64,000 bases of DNA from an uncultured Lachnospiraceae bacterium (GCA_946558465.1 CAMNTM010000004.1:204524-268523), one strand, 5' to 3'. Shown: positions 25,328-34,511, counted from the first letter of the stretch. A program made the numbers and translations. Notes: generated by a model not told the origin, from the sequence alone.

Positions 25328-25876
25328 TTATTGTTCCATCTGTCTTCCTAAAAATGCAGACGCACATGCCGCCATCTTCTGTTCTGTGTCTCCGAATTTC
25401 TTCTTTTCATCCTTTGTTAAAAGGAGAACACCGCCGATCACATCTCCCTCACATACAATCGGAGTTATTGCCTGATATGCATAATCCTCACTCTGTTCAC
25501 TTACTACTTTCACATATTTTTTGTCTCCTTGGGCCGCCAGAATACTGCTTCTATCTTCCAGCTCCTTCTGAAGAGATTTGCTGATATATTTATCCTGCAC
25601 CTCTTTTTTTCCATTTCCTGCCGCAGCAATGATCTGATCCATATCGCAGACACATACAAGACACCCCATAGTCTGGGATAGACTTTCTGCATACTGTCTT
25701 GCAAATACAGACAGTTCTCCAATAGGGGAATATTTTTTTAAGATAACTTCTCCTTCACGGTCAGTAAAGATTTCAAGCGGGTCGCCCTCCCGGATACGAA
25801 GTGTTCTTCTTATCTCTTTTGGAATCACGACTCTCCCTAAATCATCTATTCTACGTACAATTCCTGTTGCCTTCAT
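25328..25876 (-). CDS. spoVT: Stage V sporulation protein T
   Basis: 182 aa. An N-terminal AbrB-type swapped-hairpin DNA-binding domain (MKATGIVRRIDDLGRVVIPKEIRRTLRI, 1-50) is joined to a C-terminal GAF domain (about 55-182). In Bacillus SpoVT is a forespore regulator made under sigma-G that adjusts late genes; sigG itself is also in this window. The ribosome binding site GGAGG lies in the 3' arm of a perfect 15-bp hairpin, which may limit translation. Confidence 0.95.
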   Translation of the reverse strand: MKATGIVRRIDDLGRVVIPKEIRRTLRIREGDPLEIFTDREGEVILKKYSPIGELSVFARQYAESLSQTMGCLVCVCDMDQIIAAAGNGKKEVQDKYISKSLQKELEDRSSILAAQGDKKYVKVVSEQSEDYAYQAITPIVCEGDVIGGVLLLTKDEKKKFGDTEQKMAACASAFLGRQMEQ

Positions 25877-25885
25877 AATAAAAAT

Positions 25886-25931
25886 CCTCCATTTACAAAT
25901 TATGCGTAATACTATTATTTGTAAATGGAGG
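25886..25931 (-). promoter_or_regulatory. Hairpin covering the spoVT ribosome binding site, possible terminator of the pcp operon
   Basis: CCTCCATTTACAAAT and ATTTGTAAATGGAGG form a perfect 15-bp inverted repeat with a 16-base loop. On the minus strand the 3' arm contains the spoVT ribosome binding site and is followed by ATTTTTATTATG. It could end transcription from pcp, hide the spoVT site on read-through RNA, or both. Confidence 0.7.
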
Positions 25932-25951
25932 TATTTTATACCTTAATTTTA

Positions 25952-26596
25952 TTAATGCGTTTCACCCATTGTTTCTTTTATATCTTCCATATTTTTTACG
26001 GCAGCTTCCACTGCATATTCCAAACATTCAGCAATCATCTGAAGCGACATAAACGGAGTCCCGTTGGGCTTATCAACTGCCTGCTCTGCCGCAAATGGTA
26101 CATGAATAAAGCCTGCGCGGATATTCGGATATTTATTCGCTGTCATATGAAGAACATTGTACATAATACTATTGCACACATAAGTTCCTGCCGAGTAAGA
26201 AATATGACATGGAATCCCGTGCTCCCGGATATTCTTTACAATTGCCTTTACCGGAATCGTCGCATAATATGCCGGCTCTCCGTCTTTGACCACCGGCTCG
26301 TCAAAAGGCTGCTCACCCTCATTATCCGGTATACGCGCCTCCGCCAGATTAATGGCAACCTGTTCAATCGTCACACAGGATCTTCCTCCTGCCTGGCCGA
26401 CATTAATCACTACATCCGGATGATACTTTTCGATTCCCGCCTCTACTGCAGGACCACTCTTCGAAAATACAGTCGGTATCTCCAGCTTGATCACTTCTGC
26501 TCCTGCAATTGTGTCAGGAAGAAGCTTCACGGCCTCAAAAGCCGGATTTACTGCTTCTCCCCCAAAAGGATCAAATCCCGTTATCAATACTTTCAT
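25952..26596 (-). CDS. pcp: Pyroglutamyl-peptidase I
   Basis: 214 aa from the ATG at 26596, nine bases after AGGAGG; the 26605 start is a TTG touching that site. This cytoplasmic C15 cysteine peptidase removes N-terminal pyroglutamate (5-oxoproline) from peptides. The opening VLITGFDPFGGEAVNPAFEAV, the Glu region CVTIEQVAINLAEARIPDN, the catalytic Cys in GTYVCNSIMYNVLH and the His in AGFIHVPF are all present. It is the last gene of the peptidase and transporter module, directly relevant because the DUF969/DUF979 pair upstream is thought to move its product. Confidence 0.96.
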   Translation of the reverse strand: MKVLITGFDPFGGEAVNPAFEAVKLLPDTIAGAEVIKLEIPTVFSKSGPAVEAGIEKYHPDVVINVGQAGGRSCVTIEQVAINLAEARIPDNEGEQPFDEPVVKDGEPAYYATIPVKAIVKNIREHGIPCHISYSAGTYVCNSIMYNVLHMTANKYPNIRAGFIHVPFAAEQAVDKPNGTPFMSLQMIAECLEYAVEAAVKNMEDIKETMGETH

Positions 26597-26648
26597 GATT
26601 TTCAACCTCCTCTTTGTATTTGTTATCTTTTATGCATCATAACTCTCT

Positions 26649-27638
26649 CTAATATACGACAGGCTCTGGTATAATAATCTTTCCCTGCTGCATAATCTGT
26701 CTGTTATCTGTGTAAATATCCGGTTCCAGACATACCAGATCAAAATGACCGTTTGCATTCTGCTGCCCGCCCAGCGCCAGATTTCTACCCACGCCGACAT
26801 GGAAGGTTCCATACGCGGATTCATCCTCAATATAACAATTTCCGAGACATTGAGAATAAGAATTCAGGCCGATTCCAAATTCTCCTCCTATGTAAATTCT
26901 CTCATCGTTATAGCCTTCCATATATTCCTTAAGTCTCTCTCCGGTAGGTGTCCTTTCAATCTCTGCAATTCTTCCCTGGTCAAACATAATTCTGGTCGGT
27001 TCCTCTGCCCGCCCGATATAACCGAGCGAGCCGTCAAGAACCATAACGCCCTCCGTCTTTGTCTCCTCAATCGAGACATAGACCTCTATGCTTGCCGATG
27101 AGTAACCTTTTCCGTCCTTTACAACGCCGTTAAAAAAACCAGGATTTCGATTTTCCTTATACAGCCGCAGATCTGTACCCGCAGGCGTCGTCACATGAAT
27201 CTTTGAACTGTAACGCAGGTATTTCATAATTACCTTTGCCATCAAACGGCTTTTCTTTGTGTCCATCTTCATAAATTCATATTCCAGCATAGACCTTCCG
27301 TCATTTGTAGACAACGGCAGAGAAAGAAACTTTTTATGCTTCTGGATTGCCCGCTTTGCCGCCTTTGTCGTAACAAGAGAATAATCTGTAGCCGCAATAA
27401 CTGCCGTATATGGATCAAACACCTCATCGTTTGTGTCAAAAAACACTCCTACATGCCTTCCCGTATTCTCCACTACAAGAGAGCTTACAGAATGCACCCT
27501 TCTCTCTGCATATTTTCTCAGCACCCTTGCTTCTTCCAAATGCTCTTTCGTTGTTACAATCAACAGCCTGTCCCAGCGCTTTACACGTATCCAATCCTCT
27601 ATTACAATCCTGGCACCCCGCTCCATCTCCTGCGTCAT
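26649..27638 (-). CDS. M29-family (aminopeptidase T/AmpS-like) metallopeptidase
   Basis: 329 aa from the ATG at 27638, which has AAGGATGAGG upstream; the track start three codons earlier lies on top of that site. Metal-ligand motifs typical of M29 enzymes are seen in the last third: GGEFGIGLN, EDESAYGTFHVGVG and NGHFDLVCLEPDIY. The N-terminal half is a Rossmann-like domain (about 10-150). These are broad aminopeptidases using Zn or Co; some relatives are ring-cleaving dioxygenases, so substrate is not certain. It lies 27 bases after the DUF979 gene in the same operon. Confidence 0.82.
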   Translation of the reverse strand: MTQEMERGARIVIEDWIRVKRWDRLLIVTTKEHLEEARVLRKYAERRVHSVSSLVVENTGRHVGVFFDTNDEVFDPYTAVIAATDYSLVTTKAAKRAIQKHKKFLSLPLSTNDGRSMLEYEFMKMDTKKSRLMAKVIMKYLRYSSKIHVTTPAGTDLRLYKENRNPGFFNGVVKDGKGYSSASIEVYVSIEETKTEGVMVLDGSLGYIGRAEEPTRIMFDQGRIAEIERTPTGERLKEYMEGYNDERIYIGGEFGIGLNSYSQCLGNCYIEDESAYGTFHVGVGRNLALGGQQNANGHFDLVCLEPDIYTDNRQIMQQGKIIIPEPVVY

Positions 27639-27665
27639 TTTCCTCATCCTTTGTCAGATAACATT

Positions 27666-28619
27666 CTATTTAAAAATTATCATATAGCATATCTGAAATA
27701 CCAGCATAATTCCTGCAACAGCCAGCTGATTTTTAATTACACCCCATCGGTCTTTCATATTCAAAATTGCTACAGGTACAATATTAAAGTTCGCTGCCAT
27801 CGGCGTACATAAGGTTCCGCAGTACCCGCAGGTCAGTGCCAGCATTCCGATTACTACCGGGTCTGCGCCGTATGCAAGAACAAACGGGCCTCCGATACCT
27901 ACTGTAATAACCGTAATGGCCGCGAATGCATTTCCCATAATCATGGTAAATAATGCCATACCAATTGCAAATACGATAATACCCAGATTCACATTTCCCT
28001 TTGGTACGATCTTTTCCACGATACCGGCTACCACATCACCTACACCTGCTGCCGTAAATACTCCGCCCAGACATCCAAGTAGCTGTGGAAGCATACAGAG
28101 CGGTCCCATAATAGAAAGAAATCTCTCAGATTCCTTCAAAAAAACCGCCGGCTTATTTTCACCCGGATTATATGCCATCAGAATAAATATAGCAACAATT
28201 ACACCCAGCGTAACCGCAACCATAGAGCTTAGGTTGCTGAAAAATGCAAAAAGAAGAGAAAAGATACCTACACAGACCGCCGGAAAGAATATCTTCATCC
28301 CAACCTTCTTATATTGCTCAACAGTATGCTCCTTTGTCGGGGTATCCACCTTTCCTACCTTTACCCTTTTAAAGATAGGCGGCAGGCACATAATGATAAC
28401 CAGCACACCGGAAACCTTCGCCGGAAGCCACGTACCAAATGCACATACAACACCAAAGGAACACCAAAATACCCCGGTCCCGATTCTAGATGGATTTTCC
28501 TTGTCAAGCAGATTCTTAACACCTGCGTAAATTGTAATTAAACCAACGATTACCCACACCATATTCAGCAGGTTCGCGCCCAGCACTTCATTTACCTGTA
28601 TAAATTTTAAATCAGCCAT
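27666..28619 (-). CDS. DUF979 family membrane protein, putative 5-oxoproline transporter subunit
   Basis: 317 aa with about nine to ten membrane segments. Glycine- and alanine-rich re-entrant-like stretches IGMALFTMIMGNAFAAIT and TCGYCGTLCTPMAANFNIVP resemble ion-transporter superfamily carriers. Genes of the DUF969-DUF979 pair are now often annotated as subunits of a 5-oxoproline transporter. The pcp gene in the same operon, which releases 5-oxoproline, supports that here. The two subunit genes are 15 bases apart. Confidence 0.82.
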   Translation of the reverse strand: MADLKFIQVNEVLGANLLNMVWVIVGLITIYAGVKNLLDKENPSRIGTGVFWCSFGVVCAFGTWLPAKVSGVLVIIMCLPPIFKRVKVGKVDTPTKEHTVEQYKKVGMKIFFPAVCVGIFSLLFAFFSNLSSMVAVTLGVIVAIFILMAYNPGENKPAVFLKESERFLSIMGPLCMLPQLLGCLGGVFTAAGVGDVVAGIVEKIVPKGNVNLGIIVFAIGMALFTMIMGNAFAAITVITVGIGGPFVLAYGADPVVIGMLALTCGYCGTLCTPMAANFNIVPVAILNMKDRWGVIKNQLAVAGIMLVFQICYMIIFK

Positions 28620-28634
28620 ATCTGCACTCCCCTC

Positions 28635-29315
28635 CTATTTTTTCTCACCGTAATATTTTTTTGTCAGTCTCTTGTCATTTACGAGCGTAACCCCGCAGCC
28701 CACAATGAGCGCTGCAATCGCAACCGGAATTTCTGCTGCCGCCAGCTCAATCAACTCCACCTCATAACCTAGTGAAGCCAGCGTACTCTGTACAAGGATG
28801 CCTCCTGAACCTCCTACGAAAAGTACCTGCCAGAAGAACCATGTAATATTCTCCATTGCAGAAGCCATACCCTTAATATCTTCTACATGTTCTTCTTTTG
28901 CTTCATGCCCTTGATTTTTTACAGAAGCCTCTGCCATCGGAAGAACAACCGGACGTACAAATCCGGCGACACCGCCGAAGCCGACATTGAAGGCCCCAAA
29001 GATACCACGCATGATACCATACGCCACAACTACTTTACCTGCCGTTGCACCCTTTACCTTCTTAATCAAATCTGTCGCCGCTTCTCGAAGTCCGTTTCTC
29101 TCCAAAACTCCGGTAATCAAAAGAATCATGATAAATATTGCCATGCTTCTGTTGGCTACAAAATTCACTCCGATTGTCTCCAGCAAGCCGTCAATTCCAA
29201 GTCCGCCTACGATCCCTGTCGTGATAAGTGCCAGAAAAATAATAAGAATTGAATCCAGCTTCAGTGCAAATCCGACAATTACGATCAGTACACCAAGTAA
29301 TTTAATAAGTTCCAT
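28635..29315 (-). CDS. DUF969 family membrane protein, putative 5-oxoproline transporter subunit
   Basis: 226 aa, about six membrane segments, beginning MELIKLLGVLIVIVGFALKLDSILIIFLAL. The conserved segment GIMRGIFGAFNVGFGGVAGFVRP is typical of DUF969. It is always paired with DUF979, and together they probably form one split carrier. It follows the large M14 peptidase gene and precedes DUF979. Transport of 5-oxoproline is knowledge of the family, not something the sequence itself proves. Confidence 0.82.
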   Translation of the reverse strand: MELIKLLGVLIVIVGFALKLDSILIIFLALITTGIVGGLGIDGLLETIGVNFVANRSMAIFIMILLITGVLERNGLREAATDLIKKVKGATAGKVVVAYGIMRGIFGAFNVGFGGVAGFVRPVVLPMAEASVKNQGHEAKEEHVEDIKGMASAMENITWFFWQVLFVGGSGGILVQSTLASLGYEVELIELAAAEIPVAIAALIVGCGVTLVNDKRLTKKYYGEKK

Positions 29316-29370
29316 TTAGATCTCCTCCTTTAGTATAAATAATAAATCTGTTTATCTTTTCTCCGAATTT

Positions 29371-32300
29371 TTACACCAGCATCGGCCGCTGCCGTAAGTA
29401 TTCGGCAAAGATCTGTCCCTTCCGGCACCGGAAGCTCTCTGCAAATACATGCTCCGCCTTAAGAAGCATCTGAATTGCCGCTTCATCATGTGCCGCATGC
29501 GCCCGCGCGCACAGACTCAGATATTCTCCCTGTGCCGTTTCATCTGCTACTTCACTTGTATAGGCTACCGTTGTAATCCAGGGGAACCGGATAGACGGAT
29601 ATCTGTGTTTCTCGTCAAAAGCAAATGGTATCCAGTAATTAATCATATCTTTATAGTAATCTGCCGGGAAGAGCTTCGGCAGCCAGGCATGCGCATATTT
29701 TTCAAACTGTACACTCCATTCCCTGTTCCACCTCGTCATCTCTTCGTCCTCCGCTATCCTGTCCGCAATCACGTCCTCCATCTTCTTATTGACGGAAAAA
29801 TTGCCTTTATATTCCTCATCTGTCACATACCAGAAATATCCGTAAAGCAGTGATCTGGGAAGCCAAAAACCCTTATAGGATGGAGAAGTATACCCGGAAA
29901 ACTGCTGCTCCCACTCATGACTTGGCACGCCGTGATTATCCACTATCATATCCGGCACATACTTCTCATAAAGCCTTGTGAGCCCCATCGCCTCTCGATG
30001 TATCGTATCCTGCCTAAAATGGTCATGATAAAATTCTTTCCCCACCGCATTGAACCGCGCCACATGGAATTTCCAGTAAGGATGCTCTTTTTGAAGCTCA
30101 TAGTGAATTGCTGCTCCATCCACATTTTCCATCGGAACAATCACCAGATTAAGTTTTTCTGGAAGCTCCCGATATTTTTCTTCTGTCAAAAGCGTTTTAA
30201 GAAGCATAAACGCCGCATTTGTCCCAGATACCTCATTTGCATGATGCCTTGTATTGATAATCTCACTCGGAAGTCTGGACAAACGTTTTGTCATGGAAAG
30301 ATAACCTTCATACTGCGGCTTCAGCCAGATTCCGTAAAGCTCCCGCCCTTGATAGGAATAAGCTGTCCGAAATACCTCTACTCCCTTCACGCCTCTTAAT
30401 TCCTCGATAATCCCGCGGTACATCTCATAGCTGATTAATTCTGTCTCATGAAGATTGATGTCCGTAATCGCTTTTGCGGGTACTTCTGCCTTTGCCGGAA
30501 CAGACGCCTCATATATATTTCCGCTGTCTCCAAGAAAACGAAGGCAGTAATCTGACGACATCTGGCGGCTGCTTTCCAAAATTCCCTCTGAAAACAACGC
30601 TGCATAAGCCTCTAATAATTCATCTGAAACCCCTTCCACAGCTATCTCCGCCGAAAGCCTGCCTGACTCTCCTAAAAGCCTTACCAGACGAAGAGAAATT
30701 TCATTTCTGTCTCTCTCTTTTGCGGCCACATCTTTACCGCAAAGAATACATGCTTCCTCCATCAAACGCTGATATAAAACAACGTGCAGAACAGGCGCAC
30801 CCTCCCGGCTGTGAATCTCAGGAAGAATCAGCCCCGGAGCGTCAAATATTTCCCCGCATTCCTGCAGTCCGTAATTCTTAAAATAATCACTTCCCACAAA
30901 ATACATATCCTCATGAAGCGCATCTAAAGAAGAAATCAAGTCTTCCCGGCTTCCTGTGCGATAATCCGGCTCACTGGCCCACACCTTAAGTCTAAGCTCC
31001 TGGAAAAAGGGCTGCATAGCTGCATGGACCTGTCCGCCTGCCTTTTCTTTTATATAATCACGACACTTTGGAAGCACTTTATTCTGATAGATCTCCCATA
31101 CATTTTCCAAATCCGTTGCAATCCGCCGGCCAAGCCTTTCTTCATTATTAATCCACACCTTTATATAGCCTGTAGAGGGATGCACCTTCCCCATCTGCAG
31201 ATACTCATCTAAGTACGCCCGCTCCGAATACCTCGCCAGATACCGGAATTCCCGGACCTTTCCTTCTTCATCTGTTATACGGCACAGATAAGTCAGCTCT
31301 TCCCGGCCTTCATACACCTTAAATAAGATATCCTCTTCCCTTACTCCAAGCCGCTCCTTTAAAACATCCTGAACCGGATAGAGCTCCTGCAGAAAACGAA
31401 TCGGCAGATCATACCATTTATCCGGATTCTCTGCTTCCAGATTATGATACGACGGCGTCGCTCCGTTCTCATCCAGCCACCTGGTCTCCCCTTCCGGAAG
31501 AAACGGCCGGAAGAAGATCTCTACCTTCTGAATCTTCTGTCCTTCTGCTGCCGGAACTACATACTCGTCTATCCAGGAAAAACCCTGCTTATACGCGCAG
31601 AATATCTGAAATTCCTCCACCCTTGCCCCCGACTCTTCAAGCTTCTTTTCAAGTCTTTTTTCCAGACTGCGGCGTATCTTTTTGTCTTCACTCAATGCGC
31701 CGGCTACCCTTATGCGGTCTCCAGGCTTAACGGCCGGAAGAATCTCTTCCGTCACAATCTGCTCAAACGTATCGACCTCCCAGGGCAGCTCATATATCTG
31801 CTCGTAAACCTTTTCCCCCGACTTATAATTTCGAAATTCCGCCTCCGGAAAATGCCGCACCTGCTCCCTGCGGATCTCAGGAGCTCCATACAAAATATAA
31901 TTTTCTGCTTTTTCCTTTCTAAGAGCATGCAGGCAGGCAAGCTGACCGTCTGCTCCCCGCAGCACAAAGTCATCTGTCATCTCCATCAACACATCACGCC
32001 AGCTTTTCCAAACGCTTGTGAAAGGGAACTTCTCACAGACACGGCTTGTAAACTCCTCCAGCTCTTTTCCCCTGCCGCGGATATGTACACGTACTGCCCG
32101 GGCCAGTTCCTCAAATACCATCTCCACCCTCTCTCCCGGCTCGAAAATCACTGCATTTCCTTCATATCCTTTTCCCGCCAGGATGCCTCCTTCACAGGCC
32201 GTAGTCTCCATCCCAAAACGGAATGCTACATTACACGCAGCTCTAAGCATTGATATATCGGCATCTTCGGGAAGAATCAGTTTAACATCCAGCCTGTCCG

Positions 32301-32616
32301 GAAGCAGGTCAAAATCCTCATCCTTTAAAAACATTCCCCTTGAAAACAAATACTCCAATCCCTTTTTTTTACGAAAATCCAGTTCAAATACCGGCCCCTT
32401 CTTTTCCGCCGGCACATATCCATCCGGCACTTTGCTTTCCTTTAGCTCCCACAATGCCGCAAGCTCTGTGTCAGACTTTGGGACCTCAAGCTCTCCCTCC
32501 TCGGAATACACCGGAAAAACTGCCGACTCTGCCTGAAAGCCCAAAAGCAGCGCCGCCTCCAGTGCATACCCTCTTTCTTTTTCTGTAAAATCTCCCTTCA
32601 ATCTTAATTTCTTCAT
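29371..32616 (-). CDS. Large M14-family zinc carboxypeptidase-like protein
   Basis: 1081 aa, cytoplasmic by lack of a signal peptide. The M14 zinc motif HHANEVSG (HxxE) is in the C-terminal third, followed by NLVIVPMENVDGAAIHYEL and the later DNHGVPSHEWEQQ. The N-terminal 700 residues have no motif I recognise; they include repeated Glu-rich segments and may contribute substrate binding. M14 enzymes trim peptides or cleave gamma-glutamyl links. The position, first gene before a 5-oxoproline carrier and Pcp, makes glutamate- or pyroglutamate-containing peptides a reasonable guess. The ATG follows GGAGGAAG. Confidence 0.8.
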   Translation of the reverse strand: MKKLRLKGDFTEKERGYALEAALLLGFQAESAVFPVYSEEGELEVPKSDTELAALWELKESKVPDGYVPAEKKGPVFELDFRKKKGLEYLFSRGMFLKDEDFDLLPDRLDVKLILPEDADISMLRAACNVAFRFGMETTACEGGILAGKGYEGNAVIFEPGERVEMVFEELARAVRVHIRGRGKELEEFTSRVCEKFPFTSVWKSWRDVLMEMTDDFVLRGADGQLACLHALRKEKAENYILYGAPEIRREQVRHFPEAEFRNYKSGEKVYEQIYELPWEVDTFEQIVTEEILPAVKPGDRIRVAGALSEDKKIRRSLEKRLEKKLEESGARVEEFQIFCAYKQGFSWIDEYVVPAAEGQKIQKVEIFFRPFLPEGETRWLDENGATPSYHNLEAENPDKWYDLPIRFLQELYPVQDVLKERLGVREEDILFKVYEGREELTYLCRITDEEGKVREFRYLARYSERAYLDEYLQMGKVHPSTGYIKVWINNEERLGRRIATDLENVWEIYQNKVLPKCRDYIKEKAGGQVHAAMQPFFQELRLKVWASEPDYRTGSREDLISSLDALHEDMYFVGSDYFKNYGLQECGEIFDAPGLILPEIHSREGAPVLHVVLYQRLMEEACILCGKDVAAKERDRNEISLRLVRLLGESGRLSAEIAVEGVSDELLEAYAALFSEGILESSRQMSSDYCLRFLGDSGNIYEASVPAKAEVPAKAITDINLHETELISYEMYRGIIEELRGVKGVEVFRTAYSYQGRELYGIWLKPQYEGYLSMTKRLSRLPSEIINTRHHANEVSGTNAAFMLLKTLLTEEKYRELPEKLNLVIVPMENVDGAAIHYELQKEHPYWKFHVARFNAVGKEFYHDHFRQDTIHREAMGLTRLYEKYVPDMIVDNHGVPSHEWEQQFSGYTSPSYKGFWLPRSLLYGYFWYVTDEEYKGNFSVNKKMEDVIADRIAEDEEMTRWNREWSVQFEKYAHAWLPKLFPADYYKDMINYWIPFAFDEKHRYPSIRFPWITTVAYTSEVADETAQGEYLSLCARAHAAHDEAAIQMLLKAEHVFAESFRCRKGQIFAEYLRQRPMLV

Positions 32617-32673
32617 GGAAATTTCTTCCTCCTCAATTCAAAACTCAATTCCGTACTTCATTCTCATTTTTAT

Positions 32674-32702
32674 ATTTTACCAAAACAAAGTGTTATCGTC
32701 AA
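32674..32702 (-). promoter_or_regulatory. Promoter of the M14-DUF969-DUF979-M29-pcp operon
   Basis: TTGACG, a 17-base spacer ending in TTTTGG, and TAAAAT on the minus strand. Confidence 0.7.
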
Positions 32703-32723
32703 GTTCAATAGAAATTCAACGGC

Positions 32724-32752
32724 TTGATGCATTTATTTTGGTATGTTATGAT
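32724..32752 (+). promoter_or_regulatory. Promoter of the divergent TetR gene
   Basis: TTGATG, a 17-base spacer containing TTTTGGTA, and TATGAT. TTTTGGTA is shared with the opposite promoter, so both may be bound by the TetR protein. Confidence 0.65.
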
Positions 32753-32784
32753 AAAAATATTATCAATAAACGAGGAGGCATTAC

Positions 32785-33396
32785 ATGAGAGGACCCTATA
32801 AGAAAAAAACGAAAGGTAAAATTATGAATGCCGCCTGGAAGCTTTTCCAGGAAAAAGGCTATGAGGAAACTACAATTTCAGAGATTATAGAAAAATCAGG
32901 CACTTCACGCAGTGCTTTTTACCATCATTTTCATGGAAAGGATGAGCTTCTGTTTACCGTAGCCTACACCTATGATGAAGACTACAATTTCTGGCTGCAG
33001 AAGGATTACAACAAAAATCTGCCTACCGTAGACAATCTGATTTCTTTTAATAATTATGTTATGCACGCAGTAGAGAATTCTCCCTTCTGTGCATTTTATC
33101 CTTCTCTGTATGGACTGCAGGTCATGACGGAAGGTGTACGCCATATTTTAAATCCAGACAGACGCTATTATCAAATTTTAAGACAGCTGCTTAAAGAGGG
33201 AATTGACGCAGGAGACATCTCTTCCCCGTATTCCTATTCTGTTTTAACGGATATGATTACCAGCTTCCAGATTGGAATCACCTACAACTGGTGTCTGCAG
33301 CAGAAGCGCTATTCTCTGCTCCAATACGGCCAGGAGCTGCTGAATCCTTTTCTGGAGTCTCTTCGAGCTCCTAAAAGTGAAAACAGCGGACGTTAA
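32785..33396 (+). CDS. TetR/AcrR-family regulator, probable controller of the peptidase operon
   Basis: 203 aa. The N-terminal helix-turn-helix (about 8-52) reads KIMNAAWKLFQEKGYEETTISEIIEKSGTSRSAFYHHFHGKDEL, typical of TetR. The rest is a helical ligand-binding domain with aromatic residues. The ATG follows GAGGAGG. The gene is divergent from the M14-to-pcp operon, 168 bases apart, and both promoters carry TTTTGGTA beside or inside the -10 region. Repression relieved by a peptide or amino-acid-derived ligand is inferred from this layout. Confidence 0.9.
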   Translation: MRGPYKKKTKGKIMNAAWKLFQEKGYEETTISEIIEKSGTSRSAFYHHFHGKDELLFTVAYTYDEDYNFWLQKDYNKNLPTVDNLISFNNYVMHAVENSPFCAFYPSLYGLQVMTEGVRHILNPDRRYYQILRQLLKEGIDAGDISSPYSYSVLTDMITSFQIGITYNWCLQQKRYSLLQYGQELLNPFLESLRAPKSENSGR

Positions 33397-33423
33397 ATAA
33401 CAGACTATTTCTGACTTCAAATA

Positions 33424-33478
33424 AAAAAGCATCGCTGAAGGAAGCAAACACACGCCTGATTCCTTCAGTAATGCTTTT
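33424..33478. terminator. Bidirectional terminator between the TetR gene and the DUF2804 gene
   Basis: AAAAGCAT..CTGAAGGAA pairs with TTCCTTCAG..ATGCTTTT, with A/T runs on both sides, between two converging genes. Confidence 0.8.
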
Positions 33479-33485
33479 CTCAGTT

Positions 33486-34511
33486 TTAATACCGGTTATG
33501 TACATCCTCTGCAAAACACATCAGATCCTTCACTTCCAATACTGTCCCGTCATCCAGCACTGCTTTCCCGCTCATCCGTCCGAATACCTGATGCTGATCC
33601 GTCTCAATAATCAGCGCCGCTGTTTTCGCCGCCCTGTCAAGCACCGGCTTAAAGTCCATCTCAAATCTTCCGTCGCTGGAACTGAATGTCCAGGGTTTCA
33701 GATAACTGTCTTTTGGAATATGAAACGTAACATCTTCAAGCTTATGCGCCCTGCCGTCATAGAACAGCATATTTTCTGATGCAGCAGACGTATCTCCAAA
33801 ACCATATCCTATATTAAAGCCAAAGCTTTTTCCATCCACAATTCCATTTCCCGAACCCCAGTACCAGCGATTATCATAGGTCCACACTCCTCTTCCCCAG
33901 TCAAGTGTCCCAAAATCCTTATCCTTTGAAAATGTGTATGTCTTCCCGTCAAAGCTCATACTTCCCTCAGCCGGCATACAGTTAATTTTCTGGTTGTAAT
34001 AAAAGGCCGTCCTTTTCTCCTTCCAGGGCGTCGCAATCACCATCGTATCCATCTTCGGCTGATTCAGAACAATATCACAGGCAAATGGTTTTCCTTTATA
34101 AAAATTCTTAAACCTGCAGTGTATCTCTCGTTTCCCCTCTTTTACGAAATATCCCATATGCAGCCTTTTATCCCTATATACGGTATGTCCCTTTTCCGAG
34201 GACTGCGGCAGATGAAGCTTTCCCATCGGAAATGGATTTAAGATAGTCTCCGTATGCTCCCAGCCTTCCTTAAAGTTCAAAAGAGATACCGACTGCAGCC
34301 CAATATACCCGTCATCAGAAATAGTAAAGGCTCCGGCATAATCCTCATTCAGCACAAGATAATAGTCCCATTCCTTAATCCTGAATTTAGGAGCCTTGAT
34401 TTTATTTCTGTCGTAAATCTGCAGAAGCCTTTTTGACCAGCCTGGCTCTCTTAGACTGCCATCCTCATTTAATAATGGCTGTACCGTCGTCACTTCATGA
34501 TTTTTTCTCAT
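33486..34511 (-). CDS. DUF2804 domain-containing protein
   Basis: 341 aa, soluble, no signal peptide. It matches my recollection of the DUF2804 family, rich in beta strands with many Trp, Gly and Asp residues such as DFGTLDWGRGVWTYDNRWYWGSG and the late VFGRMSGKAVLDDGTVLEVKDL. The fold resembles lipocalin-like or hydroxyneurosporene-synthase-like proteins, but no catalytic role is known. The ATG has AGGAGG upstream. It is a single-gene unit, divergent from yqeY. Confidence 0.8.
   Translation of the reverse strand: MRKNHEVTTVQPLLNEDGSLREPGWSKRLLQIYDRNKIKAPKFRIKEWDYYLVLNEDYAGAFTISDDGYIGLQSVSLLNFKEGWEHTETILNPFPMGKLHLPQSSEKGHTVYRDKRLHMGYFVKEGKREIHCRFKNFYKGKPFACDIVLNQPKMDTMVIATPWKEKRTAFYYNQKINCMPAEGSMSFDGKTYTFSKDKDFGTLDWGRGVWTYDNRWYWGSGNGIVDGKSFGFNIGYGFGDTSAASENMLFYDGRAHKLEDVTFHIPKDSYLKPWTFSSSDGRFEMDFKPVLDRAAKTAALIIETDQHQVFGRMSGKAVLDDGTVLEVKDLMCFAEDVHNRY

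Noticed and set aside
31444-32253. 269-aa plus-strand frame antisense to the M14 peptidase gene
   Set aside because: It is a shadow of a 3.2-kb coding region with clear motifs on the minus strand; no ribosome binding site or known domain.
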